15,110 bases of DNA from contig VBQB01000076.1 of assembly GCA_005887855.1 (NCBI GenBank), positions 1-15,110 of the forward strand, in the 5' to 3' direction. The first letter of the stretch is position 1; each line of letters begins with the position of its first letter. The notes under the pieces were generated by a model. It did not search any database, was not told the DNA's origin, and worked only from the letters and a program-made list of their open reading frames with translations. Source of the stretch: Verrucomicrobiota bacterium. GTDB taxonomy: Bacteria > Verrucomicrobiota > Verrucomicrobiae > Chthoniobacterales > UBA10450. A program made the translations under genes and the position numbers. Shown here piece by piece: positions 7,048 through 14,443 of the stretch.

Positions 7048-7794
7048 TCAACCTTGTGGCGCAAAGTAAATTGGAAGGTTGACTTTACTCTCAACCGGTT
7101 GGCCGTTGCGGAAGGCAGGGATAAATTTCGCGCCGTTGAAATCGGACATGGCTTCATCGCCGAAGCCCAGGAGGGGGGGATACTCGGATGCGAGTTGCAT
7201 GCTCTTGAGATTTCCCGCTGCATCAACATTGAGCGCGAGTTCCGCGACGCCAGTCAGACGCACAGTGGAGCCTGTATCGGGATAGTGTATCCCTTTAAAC
7301 TTTGAGTCCTGCCCGAAGTATGGTTGCGGATCGATGAAGTCACTTTCCTTTTTTAATTCATCGACCTGCTGATTGGAAAAGATGCGCAGGCGTGGTTTGC
7401 CGTCCACGATCGAGAATACGACCGTCCCGTAGAAAAACACGGTGACCGGTTGGTGATTGTGGATCGCCGGGATGAACTTCGCGTTGGCCAAACGCTTTAG
7501 CACTTCCTGCTCAAGCAGTTTGGATCCAGGCGTGCCGCGATAAGTTTCGCTCCAAGCAATATCACCGGTTATGGCCACGAGACAGGAAAACATAATCGCC
7601 GCGTCCTTTTGACCTTTCTTCATCAAATCCGTGGTATCTATCCTGTTTACGAGCGAATTGGGCCCCGTGCCGAGCAAAGCTGGCCGATACATCGGTAGCG
7701 CGGGTGTTGCAGGTGACGCGGTCGTTACCGTTTGCGACGACGTAAGATTGACAATCAGCACTGAACTGAACAACAAAAACGTGCCAATTCGCAT
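7048..7794 (-). CDS. Secreted protein with two TonB-C-like repeats (248 aa)
   Basis: A signal peptide is visible (hydrophobic residues 5-18), so the protein is probably periplasmic; the helix might also serve as an anchor. The C-terminal half (about 180-244) fits the TonB C-terminal/energy-transducer fold: a strand VAELALNVDAAGNL, a helix, then AKFIPAFRNGQPVESKVNLPIYF. The first half (about 66-128) has the same layout and nearly the same closing motif, AKFIPAIHNHQPVTVFFYGTVVF, so two tandem degenerate copies are likely. It has no Pro-rich periplasmic spanner of true TonB and no exbB/exbD beside it, so energy transduction is doubtful. The start is ATG at 7792-7794; a GTG seven codons upstream is also possible. 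It lies 52 bp after the nucleotidase gene and is probably co-transcribed with it. Confidence 0.75.
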   Translation of the reverse strand: MRIGTFLLFSSVLIVNLTSSQTVTTASPATPALPMYRPALLGTGPNSLVNRIDTTDLMKKGQKDAAIMFSCLVAITGDIAWSETYRGTPGSKLLEQEVLKRLANAKFIPAIHNHQPVTVFFYGTVVFSIVDGKPRLRIFSNQQVDELKKESDFIDPQPYFGQDSKFKGIHYPDTGSTVRLTGVAELALNVDAAGNLKSMQLASEYPPLLGFGDEAMSDFNGAKFIPAFRNGQPVESKVNLPIYFAPQG

Positions 7795-7846
7795 CAGGAG
7801 ATAGGCAAGCGGAACGTGCCGTCTTTGCAAGGGCAAACTCGTGAAC

Positions 7847-9475
7847 TTATGCGGCAACTGCCAGGTGATTCTTGGCTGCGATCTTGTGCACAACCTTATG
7901 ACGCCGGAAATAATCAATGAGCGCGTCGCGCGTTTGTACCTGATGCAGCGTACAGTTGACCGCGGGCGTTTCAAGCAACGTGCGCAACTTCATGAAATGG
8001 TGACCGGCGCTACGCGAATCAAAAGTGTTAAAAGCGATCACATATCTTTTCCCGCGATCGAGTGGTCGCCCATCATCCAAAGTCATCGATGTGATTCGAC
8101 GATCGTAACCGCGGCCTCCGGTTTTCACTTCGAAGCCGAGGAAACTACGTCCCTCGTGGCTGGCGTACACTTCTTCCATGATGGTTTTTATTTCTTCAGG
8201 CAAGAGCTGTGATGTCACAATGTAGTTTTCGAAAGGAATCAAATTCCAAATATCGTTTACCGTTTTCGGACCGGCGACCAGATTTGCCTTTTCATCGAAA
8301 ACCCCATGCATGACGCCATCAACCGGGACGCTTCGTTCCAGCAACGCTTCCATAATCGCCGCGCCGATCAGTCTCTCGATATCGCTCGGTTCGCCTGGGC
8401 GACCGCGAGCGTGAAGAGTTTCAGCTAGTTCACCGATCATCTGCGACAAGGCAGCATCCGATTCGGCAAGCTGCGATTTGGCTCGTGAAATAATCACGGG
8501 ATCGAAACCGTAGCGGTTATCCATCAGCTCGCAGATCGCTTCTCGATGGAGCAGCTTCTTCGAATTCCGATCGAAGAGAAGATCGACGCGGCCCGCATGG
8601 ATGCCGAAGTGATCTGCCTGGGTGAAAAGCACCCCGTTGGTCAGGCGGCTTGGAACTGTTTGATGCGTGTGACCGGCGATAAACACAGCCGCCTCTGGAA
8701 ATTCCGAAGTCAACGCCATCACTGTGTTCGCGAAATCATCGCCACCGCTGTGCGTTTTCAGTCCCATGTGACCGCTTAAAACAATCGCATCTGCGCCTTC
8801 ACTTTTTGCTCGAGCGATCGCGCGGCGAACGGGTTCGATGGGATTTTGAAACTCGATCCCGCGAGTAAATTCTGGGCGGAGCCAAAATAACATCCCGGGC
8901 GTCGTTATCCCGATAATGGCAAGCTTGATCCCGGCGATTTCCTCCAAAAGGAATGGCTGGATTTTTGCGAAGGGGTGTTTCGCATCACGAAAGCCGTCGG
9001 CGGGTCGTCCTTCCAGCACCGTGTTCGCTGCCAGGACAGGCATTGTCGATCTCTGCAGCGCTTGCTGAAAAGGTTCGATTCCCCAGTCGAATTCATGATT
9101 GCCGATGATCCATGCGTCGTATTTGAGATAATTGAACAGATCGATCATCAACTCGCCCTTACTGCGCAATCCGAGGTCGGTGCCTTGATACACGTCGCCG
9201 ATATCGATCAAAATCGAGTTGGCGTTTTCTTTTTGCCAGCGCCGGATTTGCGTAACGCAACGCGCCAGTCCGCCGCGATCAGGATTTCCGCCGTAATCGG
9301 CAGTCGGCAGAATATGGCCGTGAAGGTCCGTCGTATGGAGGATCGAGATGCGGACTGTGTCGGAATTGAGCGCCACGGCTGCATGAGAAAGACTTGGAAA
9401 TGCACTGATGACTCCCGCCCCGCCAACGAGCTTTAGGAAATCCCGTCGAGTCCAGAATCTGTCCGATTGCAACAT
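7847..9475 (-). CDS. Tat-exported 5'-nucleotidase / UshA-like metallophosphoesterase
   Basis: A two-domain periplasmic phosphoesterase of the UshA/5'-nucleotidase family, expected to release phosphate and nucleosides from nucleotides or cyclic nucleotides. The N-terminus carries a twin-arginine signal, TRRDFLK at 9-15 with a hydrophobic core to about 30 and a cleavage-like SHA. The metallophosphoesterase domain shows DLHGH (Asp50, His52), GD (Asp94), GNHEFD (Asn126, His127), SGH (His236) and GHTH (268-271), the full two-metal ligand set. Residues from about 335 form the C-terminal substrate domain, including ENYIVT and, near the end, the NTFDSRSAGHHF loop. Total length 542 is normal. The gene is divergent from the oxidoreductase pseudogene across a 108-bp gap and heads a leftward five-gene run. 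Exact substrate cannot be told from sequence. Confidence 0.92.
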   Translation of the reverse strand: MLQSDRFWTRRDFLKLVGGAGVISAFPSLSHAAVALNSDTVRISILHTTDLHGHILPTADYGGNPDRGGLARCVTQIRRWQKENANSILIDIGDVYQGTDLGLRSKGELMIDLFNYLKYDAWIIGNHEFDWGIEPFQQALQRSTMPVLAANTVLEGRPADGFRDAKHPFAKIQPFLLEEIAGIKLAIIGITTPGMLFWLRPEFTRGIEFQNPIEPVRRAIARAKSEGADAIVLSGHMGLKTHSGGDDFANTVMALTSEFPEAAVFIAGHTHQTVPSRLTNGVLFTQADHFGIHAGRVDLLFDRNSKKLLHREAICELMDNRYGFDPVIISRAKSQLAESDAALSQMIGELAETLHARGRPGEPSDIERLIGAAIMEALLERSVPVDGVMHGVFDEKANLVAGPKTVNDIWNLIPFENYIVTSQLLPEEIKTIMEEVYASHEGRSFLGFEVKTGGRGYDRRITSMTLDDGRPLDRGKRYVIAFNTFDSRSAGHHFMKLRTLLETPAVNCTLHQVQTRDALIDYFRRHKVVHKIAAKNHLAVAA

Positions 9476-9583
9476 CGCTTTAGCTTCCGCGCTCCGAGCA
9501 TACTAGTCCGCTGGCTATCAGCTCAATCAAAATGCTGCGAATCGACAGCTTGACCGGATCATCCTTTCAGTGACACTTCGGCC

Positions 9584-10905
9584 ATGCTTAACGAAAATTC
9601 TATCGCAGATCTTAAAGCGAACCTGCGGGGAGGACTGATCGAGCCGAGCGATAAGGGTTATGATGAAGCCCGCAAAGTTTACAATGGAATGATACACAAA
9701 AAGCCGCGGCTGATCGCGCGCTGCGCGGATGTGGCGGACGTGATGACGGCTTGGTCATCGACCTGGCATCGATCAAATATACCCGTGTTGATCCTGAGGC
9801 CCGTACCGTCACGGTTGGCGGCGGATGCACATGGGGCGACGTGGACCATGCCACGCATGTGTTTGGGCTCGCGACTCCAAGCGGAATCATTTCGACCACT
9901 GGTGTTGGCGGATTAACTCTGGGTGGAGGAGTGGGTCACCTCACACGCAAGTGCGGCCTGACCATAGATAATTTACTCTCCGCCGATCTTGTGCTGGCTG
10001 ATGGAAAATTTGTGAAAGCGAGCTCCGATGAAAATTCCGATTTGTTCTGGGCCATTCGCGGCGGTGGCGGAAATTTCGGGGTGATAACTTCTTTTACGTT
10101 CAAGCTGCACCCGATTGATACGATCTACGGCGGTCCAATGCTGTACGAGTTAAGCGAAACAGCCGACGTAATGAAATGGTATCGCGATCTGATTCCCGCG
10201 GCTCCCGACGATTTGAATGGTTTCTTTGCTTTTCTTACGGTGCCGCCCGCCCCGCCTTTCCCCGAACACCTTCACATGAAAAAAATGTGTGGCGTCGTTT
10301 GGGCGTATACCGGACCGCAAACGAAAGCTGAGGAAACATTCAAGCCCATCCGCGCTTTCAAGACGCCTGCTCTCGATTTCGTAGGGCCGCTGCCGCAACC
10401 GGCTTTGCAAAGCATGTTCGACGCTCTGTATCCCTCGGGTTTGCAGTGGTATTGGCGCGCTGATTTTGTAAACGAGATAAGCGATAACGCGATCGCTCAA
10501 CACGTGCGTTTTGGTGAGACGCTTCCTTCGATGCATTCCACCATGCATATGTATCCGATTAACGGAGCCGCATCACGGGTCGGAAGGAATGATACTGCCT
10601 GGAATTATCGCGACGCTACCTGGGCCCAGGTGATGGTCGGGGTTGATCCCGATCCGGCAAACAACGAGAAAATTATCTCTTGGACGAAGAGTTATTATGA
10701 TGCGTTGCATCCCTATTCGGCTGGTGGAGCGTACGTAAATTTTTTGATGGGAGACGAAGGAGAAGATCGCGTGGAGAAAACTTACGGAGCTAATTACGAG
10801 CGACTGGTCACGATCAAAAACAAATATGACCCTGGCAATCTCTTCCGCGTGAATCAGAACATCAAACCTAGCAAGAAAAAGTCCGAAACAGCTGCAGCCT
10901 CTTGA
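9584..10905 (+). pseudogene. FAD-dependent oxidoreductase (berberine-bridge type), broken by a short frameshifting deletion
   Basis: Bases 9584-9741 encode a normal N-terminus ending CADVADVM. From 9742 a different frame carries DDGLVIDL and runs without interruption to TAA-type stop TGA at 10903-10905. The missing piece is the part of the FAD-binding-4 fold that normally reads about ..NFAR..LLVAIRGGGHN..G...C, including the Gly-rich loop and the His to which FAD is covalently attached in this family. What remains after the break is intact: TWGDVDHAT, GVGGLTLGGGVGHL, the GGGGNFGVITSF motif and a C-terminal BBE segment (YVNFLMGDEGED, DPGNLFRVNQNI). The gene sits 33 bp before the OsmC gene in the same orientation. 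With FAD binding lost, the product should be inactive unless the break is an assembly error. Confidence 0.88.
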
Positions 10906-10938
10906 TTCGCACAGCAGCAACTAAATCACGCGGACCGA

Positions 10939-11451
10939 ATGAATGCTGACGAGTTGAGGTCGTTGCAGGTGCCGCTCAAAGCGCAGTACCGAGAGCATCC
11001 TGAGACCGCGTTGGTCACTCTCCACGCGGAGGGACGTGTCGGCGAAAATATCACCTGCAAAATAGAAACTGGCAAAGCGCGCGTCGAAGCAGGTCTTCAT
11101 CCTGCGACCGGAGGCGATGGACTTGGTGCGTGTTCTGCCGACATGTTGCTTGAGGCACTTGTAGGATGCGCCGGCGTAACGCTGCGTGCAGTCGCTACCG
11201 CTCTGAGCATCCCTTTACGTGACGCAACGGTTCGAGCCGAAGGCGATCTCGATTTTCGTGGCACACTCGGAGTTTCTAAAGACGTGCCCGTCGGATTCAA
11301 GCAGATTCGACTGCATTTCGATCTGGACACTGACGCCACCGAGGAGCAGCTCGCTACGCTGCTGCATCTGACTGAGCGATATTGCGTCGTTTACCAAACA
11401 CTGAGTCACCCTGCCAAGATCGACGTTTTGCATCGCGTTACATCGCGCTAA
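10939..11451 (+). CDS. OsmC-family protein (putative thiol peroxidase)
   Basis: A 170-residue protein of the OsmC/Ohr superfamily, cytoplasmic homodimers that reduce organic or fatty-acid hydroperoxides with two reactive cysteines. Both are in place: Cys77 in LVGCAGVTLR, at the start of the central helix, and Cys149 in TERYCVVYQTL. The segment with HPATGGDG before the first cysteine and VGFKQIRLHFDLD in the second strand set also fit the family. It is longer at the N-terminus than classical OsmC and belongs to the broad unnamed OsmC-like group, so peroxidase activity is likely but not certain. The start is ATG 10939; only a weak CGGAC precedes it. The 33-bp gap upstream and the 11-bp gap downstream place it in the middle of a three-gene operon. 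Confidence 0.9.
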   Translation: MNADELRSLQVPLKAQYREHPETALVTLHAEGRVGENITCKIETGKARVEAGLHPATGGDGLGACSADMLLEALVGCAGVTLRAVATALSIPLRDATVRAEGDLDFRGTLGVSKDVPVGFKQIRLHFDLDTDATEEQLATLLHLTERYCVVYQTLSHPAKIDVLHRVTSR

Positions 11452-11462
11452 ATTCAGTCGCT

Positions 11463-12308
11463 ATGCCGTTATACATGGACATCCACAACCTTCCGGAGGG
11501 AACTACCGCGGAAGATATCGCGAAGGCTCACGCGAAAGATGTCGAAACGCAGCGAAAGTATGGCGTCGAGTACCATAAATACTGGGTTAACGAGAGTAGC
11601 AGCAAAGTTTTTTGCCTCGCCCATGCGCCGAGCGCAGAGGCAGCAGCCTGCGTCCATCGTGAAGCGCACGGGCTGCTGGCTGAGAAGATCATCGAGGTAG
11701 AGCCCGACGTTGCAGAAGTATTCCTCGGCGGCACGGAAACAAATAACCTGGGAGCAGTTTTACTGCCGGGCGGAGGAGCTGATGCACGAGATCCCGGCAT
11801 CCGAACCGTCTTGTTCACGGACATCGTGGATTCAACGACATTGACTCACTCGCTGGGCGACGAGGCCGCCTTGGCATTGTTCGACGTGCACAACGCTGTT
11901 GTCCGAAACGCGCTAACCGATCAAGGTGGTCGCGAGGTCAAGCACACTGGCGACGGCATTATGGCGTCATTTGTGTCGGCAGCAGGAGCGGTTCGATGCG
12001 CAATTCAGATTCAACGCGAACTAGCCAGGCGCGAGGAAACGCACCCCGAACGCCCGCTCAAGGTTCGAGTCGGCGCCGCAGCAGGCGAACCCGTCGAGCA
12101 GAATAACGATCTCTTTGGATCGACGGTTCAACTAGCCGCCCGCCTCTGCGCCCACGCGCGGCCCGAACAGATCCTGGTGACGAACGCAATTGCCGAGCTC
12201 TGCATCGGCAAAGGCCTCCTCTTCGAAGACCTAGGCGAAGTTACCCTCAAAGGCTTCGGTTACCCAGTCCGAGCCCAGGCCGCCGCATGGAAGCAAGCGG
12301 TCGTATAG
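11463..12308 (+). CDS. Fusion of SCO4226/DUF4242-like (nickel-binding family) domain and class III adenylate/guanylate cyclase
   Basis: Residues 1-80 (MPLYMDIHNLPEG.., KYGVEYHKYWVNE, KVFCLAHAPSAEAA, VHREAHGLLAEKI) match the SCO4226/DUF4242 family, a ferredoxin-like fold with nickel-binding members; His8, His23, His38, His54, His65 and His69 are candidate ligands. After a short linker, residues about 112-275 are a class III cyclase: FTDIVDST with metal Asp120, EVKHTGDG with substrate-base Lys160 and metal Asp164, and FGSTVQLAARLC with Arg227. The position usually held by Asn four residues before Arg227 is Gln223. The product may be cAMP or cGMP. There is no membrane segment, so it acts in the cytoplasm. 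The start ATG 11463 lies 11 bp after the OsmC stop and begins exactly at the domain edge; the frame is open upstream into osmC, but that adds nothing domain-like. Confidence 0.9.
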   Translation: MPLYMDIHNLPEGTTAEDIAKAHAKDVETQRKYGVEYHKYWVNESSSKVFCLAHAPSAEAAACVHREAHGLLAEKIIEVEPDVAEVFLGGTETNNLGAVLLPGGGADARDPGIRTVLFTDIVDSTTLTHSLGDEAALALFDVHNAVVRNALTDQGGREVKHTGDGIMASFVSAAGAVRCAIQIQRELARREETHPERPLKVRVGAAAGEPVEQNNDLFGSTVQLAARLCAHARPEQILVTNAIAELCIGKGLLFEDLGEVTLKGFGYPVRAQAAAWKQAVV

Positions 12309-12314
12309 TGACCG

Positions 12315-12362
12315 GATTAGATGAAGAAATCTTCGTGAGCTATTGCGAAGGTTCGTCTAATC
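12315..12362. other. Two-part stem-loop just after the cyclase gene
   Basis: GATTAGATGAA (12315-12325) pairs with TTCGTCTAATC (12352-12362) over 11 positions with one T/G wobble. Inside it TCTTCG and CGAAGG pair over 6 positions (one wobble) around a ten-base loop, with four unpaired bases on the 5' side. It begins seven bases after the cyclase stop codon. The outer stem is AT-rich and no T-run follows, so it does not look like a standard intrinsic terminator; a terminator, an RNA-processing site or part of a repeat are all possible. Confidence 0.45.
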
Positions 12363-12396
12363 ATAGTTAGATGGTGAAGCGCGCGAGGATGGAATT

Positions 12397-12489
12397 ATGA
12401 AGGACAAAGTGAAGAGCTCGCCGGGTCCGACTCTGGAACCTGCTTCTTTCCCCGAGGAATACTCGACGGCTATAGCCGTACCAGACTAA
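12397..12489 (+). CDS. Possible 30-codon ORF
   Basis: ATG 12397 to TAA 12487-12489 encodes MKDKVKSSPGPTLEP followed by 15 more residues ending AIAVPD. A GAGGATGGA sequence lies 5-13 bp ahead of the start and could serve as a ribosome-binding site, better than most in the window. There is no hydrophobic segment or known motif, and its 3' part contains the perfect palindrome at 12466-12479, so it may be chance. Confidence 0.2.
   Translation: MKDKVKSSPGPTLEPASFPEEYSTAIAVPD
12466..12479. repeat. 14-bp perfect palindrome
   Basis: ACGGCTATAGCCGT is perfectly self-complementary. It lies in the gap between the cyclase and the metallophosphoesterase genes, 129 bp before the latter's start. It could be an operator for a dimeric regulator or the core of a dispersed repeat; nothing in the window repeats it. 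Confidence 0.45.
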
Positions 12490-12550
12490 GCGCCATCGGG
12501 ACCGCTACGCCCGAGCCGCCATTAAATCCAGCGGTGCTGTTGCCAGAGCT

Positions 12551-12556
12551 ATAATG
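12551..12556 (+). promoter_or_regulatory. Candidate -10 box before the metallophosphoesterase gene
   Basis: A perfect TATAAT lies 51 bp upstream of ATG 12608. No good -35 hexamer is found 16-18 bp further upstream (the region reads CCAGCG), and TTGCCA just before it is too close. The call therefore rests on the -10 match and its position only. Confidence 0.3.
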
Positions 12557-12607
12557 AAATAGATACTTCTAAACAGCCTCATATCTTCTTGATCAGGCAG
12601 GTCTACG

Positions 12608-13390
12608 ATGCGAGTTGCCGCTCTCTACGATATTCATGGGAACCTCCCAGCCTTGGAGGCTGTCGTTCAAGACATTCGTCAAGCGGACGTTGACCAGATT
12701 GTAGTAGGGGGCGATGCCGTTCCCGGTCCCATGCCCCGCGAAGCGCTTAGGCGTTTGCTAGACCTCGACCTGCCTACGCACTTCATTCACGGCAATGGCG
12801 AATTAGCCATCTTGGCCCTAATGGAGGGGGCACGGACCGGATCGGTCACCTACTGGGGCACGACCTCAGGCGCGCGTCCTCCAGAAAGTATCGTCGAAAT
12901 CTATCGCTGGACTACCGGACAGCTTCAGCCAGAATTCGAGCCGGTGCTCGCGCGCTGGCCTAAAACGCTCCAGCTTGAGATTGACGGCCTGGGCCAAGTG
13001 CTGTTCTGCCACAGTACGCCGCGCAGCGAAACAGAGGTCTTCACCCGGTTGACGGCTGAAGACCGCCTCCTGCCGCTCTTTGAACCACTCCAGGTCGCGG
13101 CGGTCGTGTGCGGTCATACCCACATGCAGTTTGACCGAATGATTGGAAGAACTCGAGTCATCAACGCTGGCAGTCTGGGAATGCCATTTGGAGAACCAGG
13201 CGCGTATTGGCTCTTACTTGGACCTGACGTTCAGCTTCGGCATACTCCCTACGATCTCGCGAAAGCTGCTGAGCGGATTCGCGTCACGAATTATCCGGAA
13301 GCTCAGGATTTCGCATCGCACAACGTCCTGCAACCACCTTCAGAAAAAGAAATGCTTGAAGTATTTGCCAAGGCGGAATTGCAAACATAG
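12608..13390 (+). CDS. YfcE-like calcineurin metallophosphoesterase (260 aa)
   Basis: A single-domain cytoplasmic metallophosphoesterase of the YfcE/MJ0936 type, expected to be a metal-dependent phosphodiesterase; the substrate is not predictable. Metal-binding blocks in order: YDIHGN (Asp8, His10), VGGDAVPGP (Asp36), HGNGE (Asn63), LFCHSTPRSE, and CGHTHMQFDR, followed by VINAGSLGMPF, the closing motif of this subfamily. The third block has Gly-Glu where other phosphoesterases have His-Asp/Glu, as occurs in YfcE-like proteins. A Lys/Glu-rich helical tail of about 40 residues extends beyond the fold. The start ATG 12608 is preceded by AGGCAGG about 8 bp upstream. The protein is unrelated in architecture to the Tat-exported nucleotidase in this window. 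Confidence 0.9.
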   Translation: MRVAALYDIHGNLPALEAVVQDIRQADVDQIVVGGDAVPGPMPREALRRLLDLDLPTHFIHGNGELAILALMEGARTGSVTYWGTTSGARPPESIVEIYRWTTGQLQPEFEPVLARWPKTLQLEIDGLGQVLFCHSTPRSETEVFTRLTAEDRLLPLFEPLQVAAVVCGHTHMQFDRMIGRTRVINAGSLGMPFGEPGAYWLLLGPDVQLRHTPYDLAKAAERIRVTNYPEAQDFASHNVLQPPSEKEMLEVFAKAELQT

Positions 13391-13423
13391 GGAGGCTACC
13401 TCCCTGCTTGCTCCTGCCGGAGC
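13389..13423. terminator. Tandem GC-rich hairpins after the metallophosphoesterase gene
   Basis: AGGGAGG and CCTCCCT pair over 7 bp around CTA (13389-13405), beginning inside the stop codon. GCTCC and GGAGC then pair over 5 bp around TGCC (13410-13423). No T-run follows, so if this ends transcription it is not a textbook intrinsic terminator. Confidence 0.35.
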
Positions 13424-13455
13424 CATGACTGAGCTTGATCCTGTTAGGCCGCACG

Positions 13456-13932
13456 ATGCGCGTAAAACATCTTAGCCTTGGCTTACTTTTTGCCGCGGCG
13501 ATTCAGAGCTACTACTGCGCAGATATCACAAAGCTTTCGGCAGAGGACCGCAGGGTGTTGCAGGATTCTTCGCGCTTCCACGAGGTCCACGCCACGACAA
13601 ATCTGCCGTCAGCGATCGTCGCACTTTGTGCCGACGATGGCAGACTCGCAGAACCCGGTCAGAACTGGCAAGCGACTGATGTCATCACGGATCCGACTCT
13701 CCCAGGCAAGCGCCTCATTTGGGCAGCGGTAGGGGACGTGTATTACGTCGTCCATTACGAACGCGGCGGAATCGCTCACACCTTTCACATTCTGGTTGCG
13801 AAACTCGGGAAGAATGACGCGAAACCGACGATGGTTTGGCGAGCCGTTGGAGGTTGGCTTAAAGATTACGCAGCATTTGTCGACACATTGCGAAGCGGGA
13901 AGTTGGACGACCGTTTAGATTATCCGCATTGA
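13456..13932 (+). CDS. Small secreted protein of unknown function (158 aa)
   Basis: Not recognised. ATG 13456 gives a signal peptide: MRVKHLSLGLLFAAAIQSYYCA, where the basic start and hydrophobic core are clear and cleavage is likely after Cys-Ala at about 21-22. A TTG seven codons upstream is possible but would spoil the signal peptide. The mature part of about 136 residues has one Cys, several short strand-like stretches (KRLIWAAVGDVYYVVHYERGG, HTFHILVAKLG) and a closing segment WLKDYAAFVDTLRSG. It gives the impression of a compact beta-rich periplasmic protein. It lies 65 bp after the metallophosphoesterase gene, beyond the tandem hairpins, and 96 bp before the VOC gene, so its transcription unit is unclear. 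Confidence 0.7.
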   Translation: MRVKHLSLGLLFAAAIQSYYCADITKLSAEDRRVLQDSSRFHEVHATTNLPSAIVALCADDGRLAEPGQNWQATDVITDPTLPGKRLIWAAVGDVYYVVHYERGGIAHTFHILVAKLGKNDAKPTMVWRAVGGWLKDYAAFVDTLRSGKLDDRLDYPH

Positions 13933-14028
13933 GCGGCGCCGTGAGCTTGTCGCTGGGAGCTGAGAACAATTCCACGACCATCCCTCTTTATTGGTCTGAG
14001 CAATTCTGTAAATTCTTTCTCACCCTGC

Positions 14029-14427
14029 ATGCAACTCGAAGGAATTGATCACGTAGCTCTCGCCGTGCGCGACGTCGAGGGATCGGCGAACTGGTATATC
14101 GAAGTCCTCGGGTTCGAGCGCCTTCACGAGGGGATGTGGAATGGCGTTCCGACTTTCATCGGCAAGGGGAATACTGGAATTGCACTGTTCCCGATGAGCT
14201 CGCATGCAGGGCTGGCATCATCAGTTCGCAGCGGCATCCGGATGCTTCATCTGGCCTTTCGCGCTAATCGCGATGGTTTTCGTGCTGCCCAAGAGGAGCT
14301 GAAACGTCGCGAAATCAAATTCGAATTCCAAGATCACGAAATTTCGCACTCGATCTATTTCCGTGATCCGGACGGCCACCATCTCGAGATCACGACTTAC
14401 GAGCTGGAGGGCCCTAACGCACTTTGA
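14029..14427 (+). CDS. VOC-family (glyoxalase/bleomycin resistance) metalloprotein
   Basis: A 132-residue protein with two beta-alpha-beta-beta-beta modules, the vicinal oxygen chelate fold used by glyoxalase I, extradiol dioxygenases and FosA-type fosfomycin enzymes. The metal ligand pattern is visible as His8 in GIDHVALAV, His74 in MLHLAF and Glu120 in GHHLEITTYE, a His-His-Glu set like that of FosA and the extradiol dioxygenases. YFRDPDGHHLE is the classical closing motif. The FosA potassium loop is not obvious, and glyoxalase I would need a fourth ligand near residue 51-53, where Ile and Leu are seen, so the reaction is open. The start ATG 14029 begins one strand before the first ligand, as normal. 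No Shine-Dalgarno is evident. Confidence 0.9.
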   Translation: MQLEGIDHVALAVRDVEGSANWYIEVLGFERLHEGMWNGVPTFIGKGNTGIALFPMSSHAGLASSVRSGIRMLHLAFRANRDGFRAAQEELKRREIKFEFQDHEISHSIYFRDPDGHHLEITTYELEGPNAL

Positions 14428-14443
14428 CTAGACCTCACAAATC

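Noticed and set aside
8975..9436. 153-codon plus-strand frame
   Set aside because: It is antisense to the metallophosphoesterase domain of the nucleotidase and has no motif of its own.
9476..9583. Divergent promoters between the nucleotidase and oxidoreductase genes
   Set aside because: TTGATT with TAGTAT on the minus strand (19-bp spacer) and TTGACC on the plus strand were considered, but neither gives a convincing pair of boxes.
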